Positions 8,376 through 16,247 of a DNA stretch of 20,564 nucleotides are shown piece by piece; the first letter of the stretch is position 1, and each line of letters opens with the position of its first letter. Under the pieces are notes generated by a model that saw nothing but the letters and a program-made list of their open reading frames with translations, did no database searches and was not told the DNA's origin. The stretch is from Bifidobacterium breve (GTDB taxonomy: Bacteria > Actinomycetota > Thermoleophilia > Miltoncostaeales > Miltoncostaeaceae): contig CAMCOB010000015.1 of NCBI GenBank assembly GCA_945876305.1, positions 1 through 20,564 on the forward strand, given 5' to 3'. The position numbers and the translations under genes were made by a program.

Positions 8376-10031
8376 TTGAGTGAGCACGGTGAGCGCTACG
8401 TCTTTGTGACGGGCGGAGTGGTGTCGGGCCTTGGCAAGGGGATCACAGCAGCGTCCCTCGGGACCCTGCTGAAGGCACGTGGGTTCAAGGTATCGCTGCA
8501 GAAGTGCGATCCCTACCTGAACGTTGACCCGGGGACCATGAGCCCGTTTCAGCACGGTGAGGTGTTCGTCACCGAGGACGGCGCCGAGACCGATCTGGAT
8601 CTGGGCCACTACGAGCGCTTTACCGACGAAGCCCTCACACGCACGTCAAACATCACGACCGGCAGCGTGTACGACGCGGTCATCCGCCGCGAACGCCGGG
8701 GCGACTTCCTGGGCGCCACCGTGCAGGTCATTCCCCACATCACCAACGAGATCAAGGACCGCATCCGGCAGGCGGCGACGTCATCCAACGCCGACGTGGT
8801 CATCGTGGAGATCGGCGGCACGGTGGGCGACATCGAGTCGCTGCCATTTCTCGAGGCAATCCGCCAGATGCGCAATGAGGAGGGCCGCGACCGTGTTGCC
8901 TTCGTGCACGTCACCCTCGTGCCATACCTCGGCGTTGCCGGCGAGTTGAAGACCAAGACGACCCAGCATTCGGTGAACGAGTTGCGACGCATTGGTATCG
9001 AGCCCGACGTCCTGGTGCTGCGATCGGATCGTCCGCTTGGCGTCGACGTTCGCGAGAAGATCGCGCTCTACGGGGGTATCCCAATAGAGGCCGTCATCTC
9101 GGCCGAGGATGCCGCCGACATCTACATGGTGCCGCTCATGATGGAGTCGGAGGGCCTCGACCGCGTTGTGGGCAACCGCCTGGGCCTCGACCTGTCCGGC
9201 CCGCTTGAGCTCGACGACTGGCGCGAACTTGTCGACCGCCTCCTGACCGCGAGTGGCTCGGTGAAGATTGCTCTAGTGGGCAAGTACGTGCAGCTGCACG
9301 ATGCATACATGTCGGTGTATGAGGCTCTCAAGCACGCGGGCCTGGCACATGGAGTGAATGTCGAGATCGACTGGGTGGATGCCGACGCCGAGGACCTGTC
9401 CGACCGCGTGCGCGCTGCTGACGGCGTGCTGGTGCCCGGTGGGTTCGGAGGCCGCGGGGTTGAGGGCAAGATCGAGGCCACCCGCATTGCCCGCGAAGAG
9501 GGCGTGCCCTACCTCGGCATCTGCCTCGGAATGCAGGTTGCGATCATCGAGTACGCCCGAAATGTGTGCGGCATGGACGGTGCCAACTCCACCGAGTTCG
9601 ACCTCGAGACGCCGTTCCCGGTCATCGACCTATTGCCCGAACAGCGCCAGATCGAGGAGCGGGGGGGCACCATGCGCCTGGGCGCCGATCCGGTGTCGCT
9701 GCTTCCGGGATCGCTTGTGCGCGACCTGTACGGCGACGTGGATTCCATTCAGGAGCGCCATCGCCATCGCTACGAGGTCAATCCGGTGCTTCGGCCAAAG
9801 ATCGAGGAGATGGGTCTCGTCAGTTGCGGCCGCTCGCCCGATGGGCGCCTCGTGGAGTGCATCGAGCTGCCCGGTCACCCCTTCTTCGTTGCCAGCCAGT
9901 ACCACCCCGAGTTCAAGAGCAGGCCGACCCGTCCACAGCCCCTGTTCCGTGCGTTCATCGGGGCGGCGGTGGCACGTGCCGGCGCGGCCGGCCACGGCGG
10001 CGGTGACTCCGCCACCACGGCCACGGCGTGA
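8376..10031 (+). CDS. pyrG: CTP synthase
   Basis: PyrG aminates UTP to CTP using glutamine and ATP. The protein has 551 residues from TTG 8376, chosen for the GGGAGG eight bases upstream and for the family N-terminus ERYVFVTGGVVSGLGKG. The synthase domain follows with KCDPYLNVDPGTMSPFQHGE and EIGGTVGDIES. The class I glutamine amidotransferase domain carries the nucleophile in GICLGMQ (about 383) and the His-Glu pair in HPEF (about 510). Its TGA overlaps the GTG of the peptidase gene (GTGA, 10028-10031). A 76-base gap separates it from recN and holds a possible promoter of its own. Confidence 0.97.
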   Translation: MSEHGERYVFVTGGVVSGLGKGITAASLGTLLKARGFKVSLQKCDPYLNVDPGTMSPFQHGEVFVTEDGAETDLDLGHYERFTDEALTRTSNITTGSVYDAVIRRERRGDFLGATVQVIPHITNEIKDRIRQAATSSNADVVIVEIGGTVGDIESLPFLEAIRQMRNEEGRDRVAFVHVTLVPYLGVAGELKTKTTQHSVNELRRIGIEPDVLVLRSDRPLGVDVREKIALYGGIPIEAVISAEDAADIYMVPLMMESEGLDRVVGNRLGLDLSGPLELDDWRELVDRLLTASGSVKIALVGKYVQLHDAYMSVYEALKHAGLAHGVNVEIDWVDADAEDLSDRVRAADGVLVPGGFGGRGVEGKIEATRIAREEGVPYLGICLGMQVAIIEYARNVCGMDGANSTEFDLETPFPVIDLLPEQRQIEERGGTMRLGADPVSLLPGSLVRDLYGDVDSIQERHRHRYEVNPVLRPKIEEMGLVSCGRSPDGRLVECIELPGHPFFVASQYHPEFKSRPTRPQPLFRAFIGAAVARAGAAGHGGGDSATTATA

Positions 10032-11149
10032 TCGCAGGGCTCAGTGAGGTGTGCGAGTTGTTTGTGCGGCTGTGCGAGATCCCCTCGCCAACCGGGCAGG
10101 AGCGTGCGATGGCCGACGCGGTCATCCGTGAGTTGGAGCGCATGGGCGCGAGCATCACCGAGGACGATGCGGCCACCATGGTGGCGCCAGCGGGCTGCAA
10201 CAACATCGTCGCCCGGTTTGCGCCCACTGCGCCTGGCACGCCCATCATGTTCTGCGCCCATGTGGACACCGTGCCCCTGCTCGCGCCAGTTGAGGTGGTG
10301 CAGGATGGCGAATGGCTCACCAACGCCAACGAGGCCATTTTGGGTGGTGACGACAAGGCCGCAGTTGCCGTGATGCTGCACACGGTTGATCGCATCGTGC
10401 GCGACGGAATGCCGCACGCCGGAATTGAGCTGGTGTTCACCCCATGCGAGGAGGTGGGCCTTCAGGGCGCTGCCTACTTCGACCCGTCGGTGCTCACGGC
10501 CGAGTTCGGGTTTGTGTACGACCACACCGGGGATCTCGGCGGGATCGTCACGTCGGCCCCCACACACAAAGAGATCAAGGCCACCTTCCGGGGAGTCGCG
10601 GCGCATGCGGGCATCCACCCCGAGCAGGGGCGCAGCGCGATCGTTGCTGCATCGCGTGCGGTGGCCGCGATGCCTCTCGGACGTATCGACGACGCCACCA
10701 CGGCGAACGTGGGCACCATCCGCGGGGGGTCGGCCGACAATGTGGTGGCCGAGGAGTGTGTGGTGACGGGCGAATGCCGGTCGCGCGACATTGATGCCCT
10801 CGACCGGCAACTCACCGCGATGGTTGATGCCTTCACCTGGGCCGGTACCGAGTGCGAGTGCGACGTGGAGGTGCGCGTGAAGCACCACTTCACCGGCTAC
10901 ACGCTCGCTGAGGATGCTCCGCAGGTGGTGATGGCGCGTCAGGCGATTGAGGACTGCGGTATTGCGCCGCGGTTCGTGGCCACTGGGGGCGGATCAGACG
11001 TCAATGCGTTTCTGGTCAACGGGTTCGCGTCGGTAAACCTGTGTAACGCCATGGTCGGGGTGCACACCCCTGATGAGCGCATTCGCATCGACGACATTGA
11101 GCGCATGGTGGACATCACGCTTGCCATCGTCGCCCGCGCCACGGCGTGA
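10028..11149 (+). CDS. M20-family metallopeptidase, PepT-like
   Basis: A 373-residue M20 peptidase, probably an aminopeptidase cutting di- or tripeptides in the cytoplasm with two zinc ions. The metal and catalytic positions are visible: CAHVDTVP (His and Asp, about 78), GGDDKA (bridging Asp, about 107), EEVGLQGA (catalytic Glu and metal Glu, about 141), YDHTGD (Asp, about 165) and VGVHTPDE (His, about 345). The dimerisation domain lies between about 180 and 290. The GTG start overlaps the pyrG stop and leaves no other nearby choice. The overall pattern is nearer PepT-like M20B proteins than carboxypeptidase G2, but the true substrate cannot be read from sequence. Confidence 0.9.
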   Translation: MIAGLSEVCELFVRLCEIPSPTGQERAMADAVIRELERMGASITEDDAATMVAPAGCNNIVARFAPTAPGTPIMFCAHVDTVPLLAPVEVVQDGEWLTNANEAILGGDDKAAVAVMLHTVDRIVRDGMPHAGIELVFTPCEEVGLQGAAYFDPSVLTAEFGFVYDHTGDLGGIVTSAPTHKEIKATFRGVAAHAGIHPEQGRSAIVAASRAVAAMPLGRIDDATTANVGTIRGGSADNVVAEECVVTGECRSRDIDALDRQLTAMVDAFTWAGTECECDVEVRVKHHFTGYTLAEDAPQVVMARQAIEDCGIAPRFVATGGGSDVNAFLVNGFASVNLCNAMVGVHTPDERIRIDDIERMVDITLAIVARATA

Positions 11150-11156
11150 GCGCGGC

Positions 11157-11714
11157 GTGAGCATCCATCGCATCGACGGGCTCGGTATCGAGTCAACCGA
11201 ACCCATCTATTCGGGTGAAGTCGTCGATCTGTCGGTGGTCCATTACCGGCGCCCCAATGGGCTCGTGGTGCGTCGCGAGGTCATCGCCCATCCGGGGGCG
11301 GTCGTGATGGTGCCGGTGGACAGCGACCACGTGCTGATGGTGCGCCAGCCCCGCGAGGCGGTGGGGGAGTACCTGCTCGAACTGCCGGCGGGCAAGTTGG
11401 ACGTGCCGGGTGAGCCGCCCATTGAATGCGCCAAGCGCGAGTTGGCCGAGGAGGTGGGGCGCGCCGCAGGCACCTGGGAGAGTCTCGGCGGCTTCTATAC
11501 CGCCCCCGCGATTCTCGAGGAGTACATCCACTGCTTCCTGGCCACCGACCTCACCGAGATCGCGCATAAACCGATCCCCGAGGAGGAGATCACGGTGGTG
11601 CCGTGGCCGCTGGCAGATCTTGATGCGCTGATCGTGGAGGTGCACGACGCGAAGTCGCTCATCGGCCTGATGCGTCTGGCATCACGGCTGGCCGAGGGGC
11701 CGTTCCGCACCTGA
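11157..11714 (+). CDS. NUDIX hydrolase, ADP-ribose pyrophosphatase type
   Basis: It likely splits ADP-ribose to AMP and ribose 5-phosphate with Mg. The protein has 185 residues from GTG 11157, seven bases after the peptidase stop. The NUDIX box lies at about 78-101: GKLDVPGE, then KRELAEEVG. There is one extra residue between the first Gly and Glu compared with GX5E, a variation known in actinobacterial ADP-ribose pyrophosphatases. PAGK before the box and the following GGFYTAPAILEEYIH fit this subgroup. It ends the seven-gene run and faces the minus-strand ABC genes. Confidence 0.9.
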   Translation: MSIHRIDGLGIESTEPIYSGEVVDLSVVHYRRPNGLVVRREVIAHPGAVVMVPVDSDHVLMVRQPREAVGEYLLELPAGKLDVPGEPPIECAKRELAEEVGRAAGTWESLGGFYTAPAILEEYIHCFLATDLTEIAHKPIPEEEITVVPWPLADLDALIVEVHDAKSLIGLMRLASRLAEGPFRT

Positions 11715-11753
11715 GCCCGCGCTGACAACTCGCCGGGTGCGCCAGCGTCCGGT

Positions 11754-11768
11754 CGCGCGGGAAGCGCG
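11754..11768. terminator. possible bidirectional hairpin between convergent genes
   Basis: CGCGC (11754-11758) and GCGCG (11764-11768) can pair around GGGAA. It lies in the 59-base gap between the NUDIX stop and the stop of the minus-strand permease. A second, looser pair is CGCTG 11720-11724 with CAGCG 11743-11747. There is no T-run on either side, so it would have to be a U-less terminator. Confidence 0.3.
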
Positions 11769-11773
11769 CTGGG

Positions 11774-12544
11774 TTAGCGGTTTTCCAGATGTCGGAGTGG
11801 GGCCAAGGCGAAGATCCCGAGCAGGATGAGCAGCCCGAAGCCTGCCACCAGACCGGGCCAGGTCTCGCTCCAGATGATTGACCCGGTGAGCTCGGCCGAG
11901 CGGGATGCGGTGAGGATGTACGTGACCGGATTGAGCCCGGCCACGTTACCCAGCCACCCGTGAAGAGCGCTCGCGGGCACATAGGCCACCGACATGAACA
12001 CCGACAGAAACACCACCAACTGCATGATGGGCGCGGCCTGGACTGTTCGCGCACGCAGGGCGACGCCAATGGCCCAGCACGATGCACAGGCACCGAAGAG
12101 GAGCGCGAATCCGTAGATGAGCAGTAGCGGCAGGAGTCCCGGCAGCCAGACGCCACCGATCAATCCGGCGATGAACACAATGCTGGTGGTGAAGATGCTG
12201 CGCACAAGCGCGGCGAACATCGGCCCCATGATCAGTGCCACGCGCGGTGCCGGGCTCGACTGCAGACGGTCAAAGAAGCCGCCCTCCAGATCCCGCGCCA
12301 CGGTCATGCCCGAGTTGATGCCCGCGAACCCGGCGCCCATCGTGGCCGCCATGGGAATGGTGAACGCCAAGTACGAGGCCCCGGCAAACTCAGGAAGCGC
12401 GCCGATGCCGTGGAACGCCCCCGACGTGGCGATAAGGATGAAGAGCGGCATGATGAGCGACGGGATGAACACCGACGGCACGCGTCGCACCAACAGCAGA
12501 TTGCGCCCGGCAAGCCCAAGGCTCACGGCGAGACCCTTCATCAT
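11774..12544 (-). CDS. ABC-2 type transporter permease (second subunit)
   Basis: A 256-residue membrane protein with about six hydrophobic segments and the ABC-2 landmark DLEGGFFDRLQSSPAPR after the second segment, as in DrrB-type permeases. LNPVTYILTASR before the last segment is also typical. It starts with ATG overlapping the TGA of the upstream permease (12541-12544). With the neighbouring ATPase it likely forms an exporter of a lipophilic compound or lipid; substrate unknown. It is the last gene of the three-gene minus-strand operon. Confidence 0.88.
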   Translation of the reverse strand: MMKGLAVSLGLAGRNLLLVRRVPSVFIPSLIMPLFILIATSGAFHGIGALPEFAGASYLAFTIPMAATMGAGFAGINSGMTVARDLEGGFFDRLQSSPAPRVALIMGPMFAALVRSIFTTSIVFIAGLIGGVWLPGLLPLLLIYGFALLFGACASCWAIGVALRARTVQAAPIMQLVVFLSVFMSVAYVPASALHGWLGNVAGLNPVTYILTASRSAELTGSIIWSETWPGLVAGFGLLILLGIFALAPLRHLENR

Positions 12545-13332
12545 GCGGCCACCCGTAGTCGTCGGCGAAGCGCTAGGGCAGAGGCACCGACGGTGATGAC
12601 GGCGAGGCCGAGCGCGATTCCGATGCCGGTCAGCGCTGTCCAGATCGTGGCGCCCCCGATGATCTCAAGCCGCATCGACTCCACCAGGTAGGTGATCGGG
12701 TTCAGCGCGGCCACGTCGTGGTACCAGCCCACCATGGTGTCGAGGGGAAAGAAGGCCGACGAGAAGAAGAGCAGCGCGAAGAAGAGCGGGAACATGCCCT
12801 GCACGGCTTCGCCGGAGCCAGTGCGAAGTGCGAGAAAGATCCCGAGGCCCCCGACAGCAGCGGCGAAGAGCGTCGCGATGACCACAACAATAAATATGCC
12901 GAGCACCCCGCCATCCACCCGGGCCCCGAATATGGCAGCCACTGAGATGAACAGCAGCGCCTGTCCCACGCCAAGGGCGATGGACGCACCCAACCGGCCA
13001 GTGAGGATGGAGGTGCGCGAGGTGGGGGAGGCCACCAGGCGGTCGAAGAAGCCCCCCTCGATATCGGTGGCGAACGCTGCCCCCGCGGATGTGCCACCAA
13101 TCAAAACTCCCTGAATGATGGCGCCCGACACCGCAAAGTCGAGGAAGCTGCGCACCGGGGGGAAGCCCGGGATGGTCCCCGGCGCGCCTCCGAACGAGGC
13201 CGTGAAGATGGCCATGAGCACCAACGGAAAGAAGAGCGCGGGAAACCACGCCTGCGGCAGTCGGATCGTGGTGACGATTGAGCGCCAGGCGAGCGCCGCG
13301 GTCTGCCTGATGACGGGGATGGCTGCCGTCAT
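12541..13332 (-). CDS. ABC-2 type transporter permease (first subunit)
   Basis: A 263-residue protein with about six membrane segments (for example the hydrophobic runs GIFIVVVIATLFAAAVGGLG and ALTGIGIALGLAVITVGA) and the family motif DIEGGFFDRLVASPTSR. LNPITYLVESMR matches the LNPxTY element of its partner, so the two permeases are paralogues and probably form a heterodimer. Its ATG overlaps the end of the ATPase gene by four bases, and its stop overlaps the next start, so all three are translationally coupled. Confidence 0.88.
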   Translation of the reverse strand: MTAAIPVIRQTAALAWRSIVTTIRLPQAWFPALFFPLVLMAIFTASFGGAPGTIPGFPPVRSFLDFAVSGAIIQGVLIGGTSAGAAFATDIEGGFFDRLVASPTSRTSILTGRLGASIALGVGQALLFISVAAIFGARVDGGVLGIFIVVVIATLFAAAVGGLGIFLALRTGSGEAVQGMFPLFFALLFFSSAFFPLDTMVGWYHDVAALNPITYLVESMRLEIIGGATIWTALTGIGIALGLAVITVGASALALRRRLRVAA

Positions 13333-14294
13333 GCGGTGGCGTCGTCCGATCCCGCGAGGTGACGACCCGTGCTGGCGAGAAATACATCGTCGAGCGTGGG
13401 CTCAGCCAGATCGATCTCGGCGAATCGCACGCCGGCGTCGTCGAGCGCACGCACGGCGTCGGCCATCGCGGTTGATCCTCCTGGCAGGCGAACGGCGGCC
13501 CCGCCATCACGGGCTCCCGGCACCATCTCGCCAAATCCGGAAAGCACCCGTGCAACGTCATCCGGCGTGGAACCGTCTGCCGCCACCACAGAGAGCAGCG
13601 GATAGCCGATGCGGGCCTTGAGCGCCTTCGGCGTGCCATCGGCCACGATCAGCCCGCCGTCGATAATGGCGACACGGTCGGCAAGCTGATCGGCCTCCTC
13701 GAGGTACTGGGTGGTGAGGAAGACGGTGGTGCCGTGCTCCACGTTCAGGCGGCGTACCTCATCCCACAGCGTCACACGGGACACCGGGTCAAGCCCGGTG
13801 GTGGGCTCATCGAGAAACAGCACCACGGGCTCGTGCACCAGAGAGAGGGCGAGGTCGAGGCGCCGCCGCATTCCTCCCGAATAGGTGCCCACACGGCGGT
13901 CGGCGGCGTCTTCCAGATCGACCCTGCCAAGCAGCACGTCGGCACGAGCTCGACAGTCGGCACGTTTCATCCCGTGCAGCACACCCTGCAGCCTCAGGAG
14001 TTCGCGACCGGTCATGTATGGGTCGATGGCCGCATCCTGCAGCGCAACGCCGATACGACGCCGCACAATGCCGGGCTCCTTCATCACGTCGTGCCCAGCC
14101 ACAATCGCGGTACCCGACGTGGGCCGCAGCAGCGTGGTGAGCATGCGCACCATGGTGCTTTTGCCCGCACCGTTGGGGCCCAGAAAGCCAAAGATGCCGC
14201 CAGATTCGACGGTAAGGGACACTCCGTCAACCGCTTTGACGCCGCCCTTGTACTCCCGGACGAGGTCCCGTGTCTCAACTGCTTGATCGCTCAC
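13329..14294 (-). CDS. ABC transporter ATP-binding protein, DrrA-like
   Basis: A 321-residue ATPase that would drive the two permeases downstream. Walker A GPNGAGKST is at about 39-47, signature YSGGMRRRLDLAL at about 142, Walker B VVLFLDEPTTG at about 165. The switch position reads TTQYLEEAD, with Gln where most ABC ATPases have His; this is usual in the DrrA daunorubicin-resistance family. A C-terminal extension of about 100 residues ending near LAEPTLDDVFLASTG is also DrrA-like. The start codon is GTG at 14294, with TACCCT seven bases upstream and no ribosome binding site. Export of a drug-like or lipid substrate is inferred; no biosynthetic cluster is nearby. Confidence 0.92.
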   Translation of the reverse strand: MSDQAVETRDLVREYKGGVKAVDGVSLTVESGGIFGFLGPNGAGKSTMVRMLTTLLRPTSGTAIVAGHDVMKEPGIVRRRIGVALQDAAIDPYMTGRELLRLQGVLHGMKRADCRARADVLLGRVDLEDAADRRVGTYSGGMRRRLDLALSLVHEPVVLFLDEPTTGLDPVSRVTLWDEVRRLNVEHGTTVFLTTQYLEEADQLADRVAIIDGGLIVADGTPKALKARIGYPLLSVVAADGSTPDDVARVLSGFGEMVPGARDGGAAVRLPGGSTAMADAVRALDDAGVRFAEIDLAEPTLDDVFLASTGRHLAGSDDATA

Positions 14295-14301
14295 ATATAT
14301 G

Positions 14302-14307
14302 AGGGTA
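14302..14307 (-). promoter_or_regulatory. candidate -10 (TACCCT) of the ABC exporter operon
   Basis: Read on the minus strand, TACCCT lies seven bases before the GTG at 14294, giving a leaderless start. It is one of two opposite -10 candidates in the 65-base divergent region shared with the DksA/TraR gene. Confidence 0.5.
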
Positions 14308-14347
14308 GCCGCACTGTCACACCCACGTCGTCCCCTTTGGTCGTCGC

Positions 14348-14353
14348 TATGGT
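14348..14353 (+). promoter_or_regulatory. candidate -10 (TATGGT) of the DksA/TraR gene
   Basis: TATGGT lies six bases before the ATG at 14360, and there is no purine-rich ribosome binding site in between. Forty bases separate it from the opposite -10 of the ABC operon, so the two promoters could share regulators. No -35 match is seen. Confidence 0.55.
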
Positions 14354-14359
14354 TTTCGT

Positions 14360-14707
14360 ATGCCGAAAGAGGATCAAGCCGCCCGACTTGCCCGACTCGC
14401 CCGTGAGGCCCACGAACGAGTCGAGGCCCGTGATCTCGCTGCGGACGGCGCAGGTGCGAGTGATGCCCACCATCACCCGGCAGAGGCGGCGACCGATGCA
14501 GATGCCCGTGAGCGGCAGCTGCAGGCGGCGCTTCGTCTGAAAGTTGAGGAGGAGCGCCTGATCCGGGCAGCCGAGGCGGCGGCGCGGGGCGAATACGGCA
14601 CGTGTACTGACTGCGACGAGCCGATTCCCGAGGCCCGACTCATGATCGTGCCCGGCGCTGAGCGGTGCGTGACGTGTCAGGAGACGGCGACCGGGCGCCG
14701 TCGTTAG
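14360..14707 (+). CDS. DksA/TraR-family zinc-finger protein
   Basis: A 115-residue protein. Residues 1-28 and about 45-78 are charged, Ala-rich helices that could form the coiled-coil of DksA, with a loop containing HHHP between. The C-terminus has a C4 zinc finger, C82-x2-C85-x17-C103-x2-C106, with the DksA-like CTDCDEPIPEARL. DksA and TraR insert into the RNA polymerase secondary channel and modulate initiation; the acidic tip of E. coli DksA is not clearly conserved here (TDADARE is the nearest). The ATG at 14360 has a -10 six bases away. Its TAG at 14705-14707 overlaps the ctaA stop on the other strand. Confidence 0.9.
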   Translation: MPKEDQAARLARLAREAHERVEARDLAADGAGASDAHHHPAEAATDADARERQLQAALRLKVEEERLIRAAEAAARGEYGTCTDCDEPIPEARLMIVPGAERCVTCQETATGRRR

Positions 14708-15642
14708 GCGTCGCGGCGCACGATTGGACGTGCGAGTCGCCAGACGATGACGGTACCCAGCGTCCAGACGATGCCCGCGACGGTCACATGCATCCACACA
14801 GTGGGCCACGGCAACTGCGTGTACCACTGCACCTCCCCGATGATGGCCTGCGCAGCGAATGCCGGGATGAACCAGAGTGCAGGAATAATGAGTCCGCGAT
14901 CATCCCTGCGTCCGCGCATCAGCCAGCCCACGAGAATCGCCACAACCAGAAGGGCGAATACGGCACGCACGTGCACGTATGCGGCGTCATCCAGCATGCC
15001 GAAGCGCGTAATGACCTTGGCATCACCCGAATGCGGCCCGGCCGATGTCACGAGCACGCCGGTGATGACGGCGGTACTGAGCGCGGCCGCCCCCAGCACC
15101 GCCAGCAGCGTTGGTCGCCGCGACCACGCGCGGGTGATGCGGCGCATCACGTCGTCGGCGCCCAGGAAGGCCACCACGCCACCCGACAGCGCGATGAGCG
15201 ACAGCACGAAGTGCGATGCCACCAGAAGCGGGTGGAGGTCGAAGAAGACCGTGACGGCCCCCAGCGGGATCTGCCCCACGCTGCCCGCGGCGGCGATGAC
15301 GGCCCCGATCTTGGTCGTCCGTATTGATCCGATCGCCTTGAACGCCGCGATGGCCGTGACGATTGCGACGACAATGACGATGGCCGACGCGATGCGGTTG
15401 GTGTACTCGATCCACGCGTGCTGGCTGCTGGCGGGGATGATGCGCCCGGCGGTGCACAGCGGCCACTCTGTGCATCCCAGTCCGGATCCAGTCAGCCGAA
15501 CAAATGCTCCGCTGGGGAGGATGAACCAGAGCAGCACCATGTTGATGGCCGCGAGCCGGCGGAATCCACGCGCGGTGGTAAACGCAGCCCACAACCGACG
15601 AAATGGCCCCCGACGGGGCATCGAAGTGGTTTCCTCAGGCAC
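14704..15642 (-). CDS. ctaA: heme A synthase (CtaA/COX15)
   Basis: CtaA oxidises the heme O methyl group to make heme A for cytochrome c oxidase in the membrane. The protein shows an eight-helix pattern, a Cys pair in GSGLGCTEWPLC (first outer loop), and the four heme-ligand histidines in QHAWIEYTNR, VASHF, YVHVR and WMHVTVA; the Glu in WIEYTNR is also conserved. GTG 15642 (312 residues) has TACCAT six bases upstream; ATG 15621 (305 residues) has GAGGAA nine bases upstream. I chose the GTG because of the -10, but either is possible. The frame runs on upstream to 16239, antisense to the next gene, and that part is not coding. Confidence 0.93.
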   Translation of the reverse strand: MPEETTSMPRRGPFRRLWAAFTTARGFRRLAAINMVLLWFILPSGAFVRLTGSGLGCTEWPLCTAGRIIPASSQHAWIEYTNRIASAIVIVVAIVTAIAAFKAIGSIRTTKIGAVIAAAGSVGQIPLGAVTVFFDLHPLLVASHFVLSLIALSGGVVAFLGADDVMRRITRAWSRRPTLLAVLGAAALSTAVITGVLVTSAGPHSGDAKVITRFGMLDDAAYVHVRAVFALLVVAILVGWLMRGRRDDRGLIIPALWFIPAFAAQAIIGEVQWYTQLPWPTVWMHVTVAGIVWTLGTVIVWRLARPIVRRDA

Positions 15643-15648
15643 ATCTCG

Positions 15649-15654
15649 ATGGTA
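15649..15654 (-). promoter_or_regulatory. candidate -10 (TACCAT) of ctaA
   Basis: On the minus strand TACCAT lies six bases before GTG 15642. The same six base pairs contain the ATG start codon of the divergent gene at 15649, so RNA polymerase bound here would cover the start of its neighbour. Confidence 0.45.
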
Positions 15655-16236
15655 AACCCGTTTCCGCCCGCTGGGCGTGGGCCAACCGTCAGTGATGAGG
15701 GCGAGGACCCGCCTGGGCGTGGGACCTGGTGGGGCCTCGGGGTGATCGTGATTGCCATCGTGCTGGCAGTCGCCTTTGGGGTTGCCACGCACGGCCCCGA
15801 CGACGTGGCCCGTGCCGTGGTGGCGGCGCAGGCACGCGGGCCGCAATCGGGCGCCCCTTTGGTGACTCCATCCGGGGCGCCAGCGGTGACGGCCGCCGGG
15901 GTGGCGTTCCCCAATCTGATGGATCGCCTTGGTTGGCGCGCTGTGGGTCGCCGGGACGACACCGTGTCGGACCGCGCGGTGACCACGCTCATCTATGAAC
16001 GCGTCGGCCGGCGCATCGCATATTCGGTGGTCTCCGGGCCACCTCTCGGGGCACCACCCGGGAGTCGGGTGATCGTGGGACGTGCCCCCGTCGTGTTCGG
16101 CTTCGACGCGGACGGCCGTACCGCAACGATGTTCAACCGGGGTGGGCATTCGGTCGTGATCTCCGGTCTTGGAGTCTCGCCCTCCGCGCTGGTGCGCGCG
16201 GCGCGGTCGTCCTCGCGGGATGGGGCACCCGGCTAG
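15649..16236 (+). CDS. membrane-anchored protein resembling anti-sigma-factor outer domain
   Basis: A 195-residue protein: a short cytoplasmic N-terminus (about 1-27), one membrane segment (about 28-49, WWGLGVIVIAIVLAVAFGVA), and a soluble extracellular part. The part with YERVGRRIAYSVVSGP, then GRTATMFNRGGHSVVISGLGVS recalls the C-terminal outer domain of actinobacterial anti-sigma factors (RRGGHTCVLSG-type), from memory and not a search. The usual cytoplasmic zinc-finger anti-sigma domain is missing, and no sigma factor gene is adjacent. Its ATG lies seven bases from the divergent ctaA start, and I see no ribosome binding site or -10. It could be a sensor of envelope or redox state; function unproven. 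Its stop is 11 bases before mntH. Confidence 0.7.
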   Translation: MVNPFPPAGRGPTVSDEGEDPPGRGTWWGLGVIVIAIVLAVAFGVATHGPDDVARAVVAAQARGPQSGAPLVTPSGAPAVTAAGVAFPNLMDRLGWRAVGRRDDTVSDRAVTTLIYERVGRRIAYSVVSGPPLGAPPGSRVIVGRAPVVFGFDADGRTATMFNRGGHSVVISGLGVSPSALVRAARSSSRDGAPG

Positions 16237-16239
16237 CAT
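16234..16239 (+). promoter_or_regulatory. candidate -10 (TAGCAT) of mntH
   Basis: TAGCAT begins with the stop codon of the preceding gene and lies eight bases before the ATG at 16248. The hexamer is the same as the one before dxs. No ribosome binding site is seen between it and the ATG. Confidence 0.4.
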
Positions 16240-16247
16240 CCGCGCTG

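Noticed and set aside
13329..14294. Loss of the switch His in the ABC ATPase as a sign of inactivity
   Set aside because: Gln at this position (TTQYLEEAD) is usual in the DrrA family, and all other ATPase motifs are intact.
15643..16239. N-terminal extension of ctaA to 16239
   Set aside because: Family members start just before the first membrane helix; the extension has no homology that I recognise and runs antisense to the anti-sigma-like gene.
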